Source: Acidobacteriota bacterium (GTDB lineage Bacteria > Acidobacteriota > Terriglobia > UBA7540). Taken from it: a DNA stretch of 5,648 nucleotides. Each line of letters opens with the position of its first letter. The first letter of the stretch is position 1. The notes under the pieces are model-generated. The model searched no databases. It was given only the letters and a program-made list of their open reading frames with translations, and was not told the origin of the DNA. The stretch spans positions 1 to 5,648 of the forward strand of contig JAJXZM010000026.1 in assembly GCA_021780055.1 (NCBI GenBank), read 5' to 3'. Positions 1-5,648 of this stretch are shown piece by piece. The translations under genes and the position numbers were made by a program.

Positions 1-878
1 AAGGTGAAGTCCAATGGTTCCGCGGCGTCAGTCGTCAGTCGCTTGTAATAGGTTTCAAAGATACCCGCAGTCTCCCAGTATCCTTGAGCCGACACCATTC
101 GAACCGCTACGATTGCTGCCGATACTGGAACCACGACGATGATCAGCGGCAATATCGTTCTCAGCAGTTCCCTCTTTTTGTTCATGTAGTAGAGCAAAAT
201 GTTAAACCACACGAAGACCATGATGGCAGCACTCTTGGTCGCAAGCAGCCCCTGGCCGATGATTGAAAGTCCCAGTCCCAGGTACATCAACTTCTTCGCC
301 GTGCGGGACCCCGTTTCGCGATGTACTGCCCAAGCGACGAGCCCGAGGCCCGCAAAACAACTCGGCCCGAATACAGTCATCAGCCGATTGACGATGCCGC
401 TTGTTGATTGGACCCAGGCGAGCGCAGGGAAACTCGAAAGGATCGGTATTCCCTGAAAAGCAAAAAAGAGGAGCGTGACAACAGTTGCGGCGGAAAGGGA
501 TACAAACAGCCCCACGTTCAAAGGGAGGACTGGAAACAACAGCCTGATTCTGATTGGCTGGGGTTCTTTCTCAGGTTTCGAGGTTGGTTCTTGAAAATTG
601 CCACCGCGACGCCGGCCTTGATTCTTTAATCTTGCGCTGCCGGTCACGAGGCCAAAAAGAAGGTCGGCCGTGAGGAGGCCAAGAAAGTAGATTCCGAAGC
701 CCCCGGCGGCATAGATGTAAGAAGAGCCTCCGGACTGAGCGCGAATTTGCAGAAGCCCCAAATATATGCACGCGAAGAGGGCCGCCCAGAAAAAGGGGAG
801 GCAAAAAACGGTTTTGTACCGCCAGACGATCAGAGCGATGATCGCCGCGACGCCCAAGGATACTGCAAATTCATTCAA
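1..878 (-). CDS. wzy: Probable O-antigen/oligosaccharide repeat-unit polymerase (Wzy-like), C-terminus cut by window edge
   Basis: This frame is open from position 878 to the left edge, giving 292 residues without a stop, so the gene is partial at its 3' end. The product is a polytopic inner-membrane protein. Hydrophobic segments are visible at about residues 4-19, 24-43, 54-80, 113-141, 168-185, 197-214, 216-232 and 241-260. A charged, proline-rich loop (about 83-112, with RRR and EKEP) separates segments 3 and 4. A GIPIL motif at 143-147 followed by an arginine (R165) recalls Wzy-type polymerases, which join lipid-linked repeat units on the periplasmic face. The start is inferred: no ATG or GTG lies in frame after the upstream stop (927-929), and TTG at 876-878 has AGGAAG five bases upstream. 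TTG at 891-893 or 924-926 are alternatives. Polymerase identity rests on topology, the GIP motif and the flippase/glycosyltransferase neighbours; primary sequence is poorly conserved in this family. Another polytopic polysaccharide protein, such as an O-antigen ligase, is possible. Confidence 0.75.
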   Translation of the reverse strand, partial: MNEFAVSLGVAAIIALIVWRYKTVFCLPFFWAALFACIYLGLLQIRAQSGGSSYIYAAGGFGIYFLGLLTADLLFGLVTGSARLKNQGRRRGGNFQEPTSKPEKEPQPIRIRLLFPVLPLNVGLFVSLSAATVVTLLFFAFQGIPILSSFPALAWVQSTSGIVNRLMTVFGPSCFAGLGLVAWAVHRETGSRTAKKLMYLGLGLSIIGQGLLATKSAAIMVFVWFNILLYYMNKKRELLRTILPLIIVVVPVSAAIVAVRMVSAQGYWETAGIFETYYKRLTTDAAEPLDFT

Positions 879-1109
879 GTTGACTTCCTGCAAGCCCCGG
901 CAGCATGCGCTATTTTCGAAATCCAATCATATGAAAGGGTACTGTACAAAGTTTCCGGAGCACGTTAAATCGCATTAACCACCTTACCGTATTCCTGACT
1001 GTAGTTCTTCTTTGCCTTTCCAATCCTTTTGTCACAAGGTCATTTTCATGCGCACCCAGGAGGTCCCCTTTCAGAACCTGCAATCTGGAAACTGCGGCCC
1101 GCTGTACTA
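879..1109. other. 231-base intergenic region between glycosyltransferase stop and polymerase start
   Basis: No convincing gene is seen here. The minus-strand open frame that reaches into it (910-1179) starts inside the glycosyltransferase and has no recognisable features. No strong hairpin with a T-run follows the glycosyltransferase stop. No sigma-70 promoter with both boxes is visible: there is a TATGAT hexamer near 928-933 on the minus strand, but nothing like TTGACA sits about 17 bases upstream of it. The only supported element is the polymerase ribosome-binding site at the left end. It may be a long leader for the polymerase gene or carry a promoter that cannot be recognised by eye. Confidence 0.5.
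884..889 (-). promoter_or_regulatory. Shine-Dalgarno site for the polymerase TTG start
   Basis: The minus strand reads AGGAAG here, followed by five bases and then TTG at 878-876. This is a close match to AGGAGG at a normal spacing. It is the main reason for choosing this TTG, because the frame offers no ATG or GTG before the upstream in-frame stop. Confidence 0.5.
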
Positions 1110-2075
1110 TTACGGGCTGACGCGCTTGCCCAGCCGGCCTAGAATCCCATCGATGGTCGCCTTCCATAGAAGCTTGCATCTTGCAAGTTTGTGATCACGA
1201 AAAAAGATGGCAACTCCAGCTGGCTTTATCAGAGTTGTCACCGGAATTAAGGGAGCAATCCAGGGCTTTACGTATCTTGTCCGTACAAAGATTGTGTTGC
1301 GGACAACGTAATATGTGCGCCATGCCTGTGGGAACGGGACACCAGAGCCTTTCTTCCAAAAATCAGAAAACTTTCGCCGCCGCGGTGGTACCCAGGCACT
1401 TTTGTGAACGACTTTGCTTGAAGGTACAAGGAAGACCTTATATTGTCTGGAAATCCGGTAGATAAACTCTGTGTCGTCCCAGTAAATAAACAGGTCTTTC
1501 AACGGAAGCCCTACTGCGCTTATTGCTTCTCGCCGGATCAAACCCCCAAGAAAACCCGCAGCCTCAATGGGAACAAGGGATTGTCGCAGTGCGTCTTCAT
1601 TAACTGCCGGGCATGGTTCCATAAGCCGATTGAGCCGTCTGTAGGGGAAAACCTGAGGTTTAAGGTTTGAATCAAGAACAAGAGATGCCAGGTACCCCAC
1701 AGATAAATCCCTAAACGCCGGCGATTCGACTAAGGCCTTCATCGCGTCAGACGCGGGTTCGACATCGTCGTCCATCACCCAAGTCCAGTCATGGCCTTTT
1801 TCATATGCCAGACGAATGCCTTCGTAAAAGCCACCGGCTCCCCCTACGTTCTCTTCCAGTCGAACGTGTGTAACCTTGCCATTATACTTTTCCTCTAACA
1901 TTTCTGCCGTGCCGTCAGTAGACGCGTTATCGATCACTAGGATTTCATCAAGAGGACGCTCTTGCTTGAGGAGGGCGTCAAGGCACCCTTCAAGTAGAGA
2001 GCAACGGTTGTAAGTGACCACTACGGCTGCAATACGCGGCTGATTGCTGGAACCGGCCACCAACGACTCTTTCAT
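1110..2075 (-). CDS. Family 2 glycosyltransferase (GlfT/rhamnosyltransferase-like, COG1216 type)
   Basis: The 321-residue product is a GT-A fold glycosyltransferase that transfers a sugar from a nucleotide donor to a growing lipid-linked glycan at the cytoplasmic membrane face. The N-terminal nucleotide-binding part has AAVVVTYNR (16-24) and LVIDNASTDGT (46-56). NVGGAGGF (76-83) is followed by WVMDDDVEP (99-107), whose aspartates 102-104 form the metal and donor site. WDDTEF (199-204) holds the likely catalytic base. The GGAGGF plus DDD combination is typical of the group containing galactofuranosyl- and rhamnosyltransferases, though donor specificity cannot be read from it. The C-terminus has a hydrophobic/basic stretch (roughly 265-300) that may associate with the membrane. 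The ATG at 2075 is chosen; GTG codons at 2084 and 2081 are in frame and would add three residues. Neither choice has a good ribosome-binding site. It lies about 110 bases after the methyltransferase and 231 before the polymerase. Confidence 0.92.
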   Translation of the reverse strand: MKESLVAGSSNQPRIAAVVVTYNRCSLLEGCLDALLKQERPLDEILVIDNASTDGTAEMLEEKYNGKVTHVRLEENVGGAGGFYEGIRLAYEKGHDWTWVMDDDVEPASDAMKALVESPAFRDLSVGYLASLVLDSNLKPQVFPYRRLNRLMEPCPAVNEDALRQSLVPIEAAGFLGGLIRREAISAVGLPLKDLFIYWDDTEFIYRISRQYKVFLVPSSKVVHKSAWVPPRRRKFSDFWKKGSGVPFPQAWRTYYVVRNTIFVRTRYVKPWIAPLIPVTTLIKPAGVAIFFRDHKLARCKLLWKATIDGILGRLGKRVSP

Positions 2076-2185
2076 GTTCACCACTTTGACTTGAGACTCG
2101 AAGCGCTCATTTCAACTTGATTGGGGTGATCTGCATCTCCGCAATGAAGCCTGTTGCAATTACAACGGTCTTCGCCCCGGCTGGG
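2076..2185. other. Short gap between methyltransferase and glycosyltransferase genes
   Basis: About 110 bases (101 if the GTG at 2084 is the true start) separate the two genes. No terminator hairpin and no clear promoter is visible. Most of it is covered by a small open frame of 31 codons on the minus strand (2107-2202, GTG start), which overlaps the methyltransferase end. There is no evidence that it is translated. Confidence 0.4.
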
Positions 2186-2917
2186 CTACTGCTCACTGGC
2201 ACACCGCTTTTGAATGAACAGGATGTGTTTCTCTTTGTTGATGAACCGTTTAGATATCTCTTCTCGATGCTCTGTACACAACTTGTCCAGTGCGGCTGTT
2301 ACCTGTGGCAAATCGTAGCCGTAATCATGAAAAGCCACCACACCACCCGGAGCCAGTTTATCCCATACCAGGTAAAAATCATTCCGGACGTATTCTGGTG
2401 CATGGTTCCCGTCGATAAACGCAAAGCAGATTGCATTTGCGGAAATTTTTGCGCACATGGAATCCATCTCAATGACTTCCACGTTCTGCAGACCTCGGGT
2501 GACTCTGGAGAACACATCTTTCTGAGATCTTCCTTTCAAGTGCCGCGAATAAAGCTGTGCCATCTGGGTTCCTGCAGTACATTCCGTTTTGTCGAATTCT
2601 ATTTCGAAACAGTCGATCACATGGACCCTTTTTCCCCTTGCCATTCGCGACAAAGATTTCGAAAATTTGTAGGTGCCCCCGCCGCAAAAGGCGCCAACCT
2701 CCACCACGTCGCCAGGCAGTTCAAGTGCTCGGTTTTCTTTCATATAATCAATCAACACCTCGTATCCCACTAAGTCCGAACCTTCAGGGGGAGGGAGGAA
2801 TCCATACTTAGCCCAAAACCACGCACGGCTGGCTAGCCGGCGAAGCGGTCTGGCGACCATCACGAGGGCTTTCGCCATGCGTCTCTTCAGCTCTTCTAGT
2901 GGCTGTGACCTCAGCAT
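2186..2917 (-). CDS. Class I SAM-dependent methyltransferase (TylF/Methyltransf_24 type)
   Basis: The 243-residue protein has the order of motifs of small-molecule and sugar O-methyltransferases related to macrocin O-methyltransferase TylF. VVEVGAFCGGGT (71-82) is the glycine-rich SAM-binding motif I. HVIDCFE (99-105) ends strand 2 with an acidic residue near the SAM ribose. FIDGNH (167-172) and APGGVVAFHDYG (189-200) are the Methyltransf_24 signatures with likely metal- or substrate-binding Asp and His. The first 40 residues are arginine-rich and amphipathic (LKRRMAK, RPLRRLASR), which may hold the protein at the membrane. In this setting it probably methylates a sugar of the repeat unit or its nucleotide precursor. 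The ATG at 2917 is chosen because it overlaps the flippase stop by only 7 bases and has GGAG at 2929-2932. A GTG at 2983 would add 22 residues, overlap the flippase by 73 bases and lacks a ribosome-binding site. The acceptor is unknown. Confidence 0.88.
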   Translation of the reverse strand: MLRSQPLEELKRRMAKALVMVARPLRRLASRAWFWAKYGFLPPPEGSDLVGYEVLIDYMKENRALELPGDVVEVGAFCGGGTYKFSKSLSRMARGKRVHVIDCFEIEFDKTECTAGTQMAQLYSRHLKGRSQKDVFSRVTRGLQNVEVIEMDSMCAKISANAICFAFIDGNHAPEYVRNDFYLVWDKLAPGGVVAFHDYGYDLPQVTAALDKLCTEHREEISKRFINKEKHILFIQKRCASEQ

Positions 2918-4272
2918 GTTCGATACGGCTCCGACTCGGCAGGAAGACTCGCCCCCCACAGGGGATTCAGTTTGACCTTCCACAGGTAAGCAAACTGCGC
3001 CAACGAGACGAAGCTCTCAGCTATTAGCACTGACACGGCCATCCCGTCAGCCTTCCAGACATCCGCCAGAATGCAGGCCAGCGCCACGTTCAGGAAACCC
3101 GCCCCAAGCACGATCAGGAAGATTGCCCTCTCGCGGCCAAACGGGATCATTATTTGAACGCCGAGAACGCCACTGACAGCAACAAGGAAGGGTACCAGTG
3201 CAAGAATGCGCACAACGGACACAGATGGTTGGTAGGCAGGCCCCAGCACAACCCTCACGATGAGACCGGCGCCGACGAAAGTCATGATGGACAGCAACAG
3301 CCCGGTCCCTCCCATCGCGAAAAGAAGTCTCTTGCCCCAAAGGAGAGCCTTGGCCTTGGATTCCTTTGCCAGCCTGCTGAATCTCGGGAACAACGCCTGT
3401 GACAGCGGTCCCAGCACGCCGACCATTGCCCTGATGATTTTCTCTCCGGCAGTGAAGTAGCCAACAACCGTATCGCTGGCTATCAGGCCCAGGATGAATG
3501 CGTTTCCTGAGGTGTAAAGAACGATTGCTGAGCTGGAAAGGAAAAGAACCCATCCTTCGCGGAGGCTTTCCCAAATTCCCGACCAAGTGGGCCAGATAAA
3601 CTTCAGCCTGAAAGACTGAAAGGCAATTCCTGCCCCCAATAAGCCTGCTACTATTGTTCCAGCGGAACTGAGCCCTGCATAAATTATGAAATCCTGCGGC
3701 TTCCGGACAAGAATGAACATCCCTACTACTACCAGGGCACGAACCGACAAGTTAATGATTGAGATGGGCCCCATCCGTTCCAGTCCCTGAAACAGCCATG
3801 TCGGAAAGAGGACAGCACCCAGAATTCCGCCAAACAATACGATCATGAGTGCCGAAACTTCGTGTATTCTTGGTACCAACTGAATCAGCAGCATGAGACT
3901 CAAGAAACTAACAGTGTAAAGCAGGAATTTTGCAGCCCAGACGTTAGCAGCCACACGACCGACAACATCAGACCGGCTTCTCTCGACCGAAATTTTCCTG
4001 GTCGCTGACCAATCAAATCCGTACCCTACTAACACGCTGAAGTATGACGTTAATCCTTGTCCGAATGCCAGAGTCCCGAACCTTTCGACCCCCAGTATTC
4101 GTACCAGATACGGAACCGTTATAAGAGGCAGGAGGTAATTGGCGAACTGAATGGAATAAAGAGACAGGACGTTCCTGTTTACTGAACTCCTCAGCCCCCG
4201 GTGAACTAATGGCTTTAGCCCTTCCAGCATGTCAGACGGTGCCTTGAGATTGTATCTACCGTGAGTGCGCAT
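2911..4272 (-). CDS. wzx: Wzx-type lipid-linked oligosaccharide flippase (MOP superfamily)
   Basis: The 453-residue polytopic inner-membrane protein moves undecaprenyl-pyrophosphate-linked repeat units from the cytoplasmic to the periplasmic side. Its length and repeated hydrophobic segments fit the usual 12-14 helices of Wzx/RfbX proteins. Family signatures are PLITVPYLVRILGVERFG (49-66) in the first helix-loop, FPTWLFQGLERM (156-167), and VGYFTAGEKIIRAM (270-283) after helix 7. ALFPRFSRL follows in the next loop. The C-terminal residues (WGASLPAESEP) are polar. The ATG at 4272 overlaps the oxidoreductase end by 17 bases and has no clear ribosome-binding site. The ATG at 4230 (residue 15), with AAGG 11 bases upstream, is a credible alternative that leaves a 25-base gap and a more typical short N-terminus. 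The stop overlaps the methyltransferase start region, which suggests translational coupling. Family assignment is firm; the transported glycan is unknown. Confidence 0.95.
   Translation of the reverse strand: MRTHGRYNLKAPSDMLEGLKPLVHRGLRSSVNRNVLSLYSIQFANYLLPLITVPYLVRILGVERFGTLAFGQGLTSYFSVLVGYGFDWSATRKISVERSRSDVVGRVAANVWAAKFLLYTVSFLSLMLLIQLVPRIHEVSALMIVLFGGILGAVLFPTWLFQGLERMGPISIINLSVRALVVVGMFILVRKPQDFIIYAGLSSAGTIVAGLLGAGIAFQSFRLKFIWPTWSGIWESLREGWVLFLSSSAIVLYTSGNAFILGLIASDTVVGYFTAGEKIIRAMVGVLGPLSQALFPRFSRLAKESKAKALLWGKRLLFAMGGTGLLLSIMTFVGAGLIVRVVLGPAYQPSVSVVRILALVPFLVAVSGVLGVQIMIPFGRERAIFLIVLGAGFLNVALACILADVWKADGMAVSVLIAESFVSLAQFAYLWKVKLNPLWGASLPAESEPYRTC
2929..2932 (-). promoter_or_regulatory. 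Weak Shine-Dalgarno site for the methyltransferase ATG
   Basis: GGAG on the minus strand lies 11 bases before the ATG at 2917, inside the end of the flippase gene. The spacing is somewhat long. It supports this ATG over the GTG at 2983, which has no purine-rich site upstream. Confidence 0.35.
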
Positions 4273-5626
4273 CTTGGGCGCAATTGGGGTTAGGAATCCT
4301 TTGTTGAAGTGCGGTCATTGCCCCCCCTGCTATTAAACCATCGCGAAGGGAGTCCGCGATACCTTGAAAAACCCAGCGGGCATATCGCCCCACGGGGTAA
4401 ATATCGCGTGCTTCCAAGGCGGCAAGTGCCTGCTTCCTCCATTGGGACCCAGCCCATGACCAGGTATAAGCCACCTCAATCCAAGTCGGGTCAACCACGT
4501 CGATTTCACGCACCCAGCCCCACTCCTGCAATTCCTGAATGACGTTCCGGCTGTAGGCTGATACTTCGGCGGCATCCGGTTTCATGCCTTCGGGGTAGGC
4601 ACGCTCCACATAGATGCTCACAGGCTCGCAACTTTTTCGGAGCGACTTCGGCAGGAAAGAAGCATCCACGTTACTGTAAAATCCAACGCGATGAAATCCA
4701 GCCTTGCTGGCAGGGACATAAACCCAGTGATCTTCCGGACAGCGCGGCCCCTTGACCGCTCCAATGTTCAGCACCAGGACCGAGGGCGAGGGGTCCGGTT
4801 TTACGGGAAGCTCCAAACCGGCCATTTCAAGGGTTCGATTCAGCGGGAGAGTCGACAGCAGCGCCCCATACCGAACGTTGCTCCCATCCGAAAAGAAAAT
4901 CTCTTTATCGGCTAGATTGATCTTTGTGGCGCGCTTTCCGTAGCGAATATCGCACCTTGCGGCCATCCTCTGCGCAAGCACATTGAGCCCTTCTGCTGGG
5001 TAAATAAAGGTAGTGTTGTACCCGACAGCCGGAGATGAGCTAAAAGCCCCCTGAATGGCGTGTTCCAGATTAACCGGCGATTTATATGCGTCCTGGGTCG
5101 CAATCCTCTCGTAAAGGCCAGCGGTATAGAGGTTGTGGAACGGGAAAAAGAAAAGCTCGCATAGAGTCTGGCCAAAGCTTGATTTCAGCCAGTCGCCCAT
5201 CGTGCGGACCTTTTCCTGCACGCGGGCAGCCTCAACAATCTCACGCAGACATCGGGCGGCAAGTTCCGAGCCAAGGCACGCCAGATGATTCTGAATGGGG
5301 TAGGGTATCAGAACTTCTTTCTGTGGAAGCCACACGGAGGACTTCCTCGCATATGAGCGAACTTCTGTAACCGACCGCAGAAGATGACGGACAGTGGCAT
5401 CGCCGCCGAAAATCCAGTGCCCTCCGCCCACTTCAAATCGATAGCACTCATCATCTGCTGATGCGCTGGCGTACCTCTCTCCGCCTCCCGGTCGCATGTA
5501 GTACGAGGAACAGATACCTCCAGGATCTTCTGCAGCTTCAAAGACCGGAAGGCCAGACAGGCCTGCACCTAGACCAGTCATCCCTGCGCCAAGCACTACT
5601 ACGTTGTCGTTCAGATGTTCTTTCAT
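4256..5626 (-). CDS. FAD-dependent oxidoreductase, UDP-galactopyranose mutase/protoporphyrinogen oxidase-like
   Basis: The 456-residue soluble flavoprotein opens with a dinucleotide-binding motif, VVVLGAGMTGLGAG (9-22), then FEA (29-31, the acid that binds FAD ribose) and PGGICSSY (35-42). GGGHWIFGGD (67-76) and IPYPIQNHL (107-115) resemble GGHVIF and PYPFQNN of eukaryotic-type UDP-galactopyranose mutases. More matches follow: GDWLKSSFG (144-152), FFPFHNLYTA (160-169), TTFIYPAEG (205-213), WVYVPASKAGFHRVGFYSN (301-319), and a C-terminal FAD motif around GRYARW (413-418). In the known mutases, a Tyr and an Arg matching Y303 and R313 contact substrate; that alignment was done by eye from memory. 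One C-terminal substrate Tyr appears to be Phe (F420), so mutase activity is not assured. An extra stretch at about 44-61 lies between PGGICSSY and the GGHW motif. It is probably a sugar-nucleotide mutase or a related oxidoreductase supplying the locus. The frame stays open upstream to the window edge, so the start could lie outside. Confidence 0.82.
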   Translation of the reverse strand: MKEHLNDNVVVLGAGMTGLGAGLSGLPVFEAAEDPGGICSSYYMRPGGGERYASASADDECYRFEVGGGHWIFGGDATVRHLLRSVTEVRSYARKSSVWLPQKEVLIPYPIQNHLACLGSELAARCLREIVEAARVQEKVRTMGDWLKSSFGQTLCELFFFPFHNLYTAGLYERIATQDAYKSPVNLEHAIQGAFSSSPAVGYNTTFIYPAEGLNVLAQRMAARCDIRYGKRATKINLADKEIFFSDGSNVRYGALLSTLPLNRTLEMAGLELPVKPDPSPSVLVLNIGAVKGPRCPEDHWVYVPASKAGFHRVGFYSNVDASFLPKSLRKSCEPVSIYVERAYPEGMKPDAAEVSAYSRNVIQELQEWGWVREIDVVDPTWIEVAYTWSWAGSQWRKQALAALEARDIYPVGRYARWVFQGIADSLRDGLIAGGAMTALQQRIPNPNCAQDAHSR

Positions 5627-5639
5627 TTTGTTGGGGTCG

Positions 5640-5648
5640 ATTATAGCA
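5640..5648 (-). promoter_or_regulatory. Possible extended -10 promoter element upstream of the oxidoreductase
   Basis: The minus strand reads TGCTATAAT here, a perfect extended -10 (TGnTATAAT), with TATAAT at 5645-5640. The ATG of the oxidoreductase follows 13 bases later, so transcription would start only about 6-8 bases before the ATG, with no ribosome-binding site between. The -35 region is outside the window. The same bases can also be read in frame as codons upstream of the ATG, so this could be chance inside a longer gene. Confidence 0.3.

Noticed and set aside
84..629. Plus-strand frames of 60-85 residues in the left part
   Set aside because: They are antisense to the continuous 292-codon membrane-protein frame on the minus strand and show no domain features.
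928..957. Possible promoter on the minus strand before the polymerase (TTGTAC and TATGAT)
   Set aside because: The two hexamers are only 12 bases apart, too close for a sigma-70 promoter, and no other -35 candidate is at the right spacing.
1058..1064. AGGAGGT on the plus strand, a perfect Shine-Dalgarno match
   Set aside because: No usable start codon with an extended open frame follows at a suitable distance, so it is taken as chance.
910..1179. 89-residue minus-strand frame across the glycosyltransferase 3' end and the following gap
   Set aside because: It overlaps the well-supported glycosyltransferase in another frame, has an Arg-rich composition typical of a shadow frame and no ribosome-binding site.
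2117..2773. 218-residue open frame on the plus strand
   Set aside because: It lies almost entirely antisense to the methyltransferase gene, whose motifs are clear, and its own translation is rich in Cys, His and Phe without any recognisable domain.
3047..3586. 179-residue minus-strand frame inside the flippase gene
   Set aside because: It is an alternative frame of the flippase with low-complexity Arg/Gly-rich sequence and no membrane segments or motifs.

Overview
The window is part of a bacterial cell-surface polysaccharide locus (O-antigen, capsule or exopolysaccharide) of the Wzx/Wzy type. Five protein genes were found, all on the minus strand, so transcription runs from the right end of the window to the left. 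In that order they are: an FAD-dependent oxidoreductase resembling UDP-galactopyranose mutase and protoporphyrinogen oxidase (4256-5626); a Wzx-type repeat-unit flippase (2911-4272); a TylF/Methyltransf_24-type SAM methyltransferase (2186-2917); a family 2 glycosyltransferase (1110-2075); and the N-terminal 292 residues of a polytopic membrane protein that is most likely the Wzy polymerase (1-878), cut by the left edge of the window.

The first three genes are tightly packed. The oxidoreductase and flippase reading frames overlap by up to 17 bases, and the flippase stop overlaps the methyltransferase ATG region by 7 bases, which suggests one transcription unit with translational coupling. The spacing then loosens: about 110 bases before the glycosyltransferase and 231 bases before the polymerase. 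No plus-strand gene is credible; every plus-strand open frame lies antisense to a better-supported minus-strand gene or fills a short gap.

The genes fit one pathway. The oxidoreductase may prepare an unusual nucleotide sugar, possibly UDP-galactofuranose. The glycosyltransferase adds a sugar to the lipid-linked unit in the cytoplasm, and the methyltransferase may O-methylate a sugar. The flippase carries the unit across the inner membrane and the polymerase joins units on the far side. The pairing of a mutase-like flavoprotein with a glycosyltransferase carrying the GGAGGF and DDD motifs of the galactofuranosyl/rhamnosyltransferase group is the most interesting biological hint, but it is inference.

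The organism cannot be named. The genes have ordinary bacterial features (ATG, GTG and TTG starts, overlapping genes, moderate-to-high GC by eye) and fit a Gram-negative-type bacterium. No tRNA, rRNA, insertion sequence, CRISPR array or convincing terminator was seen.
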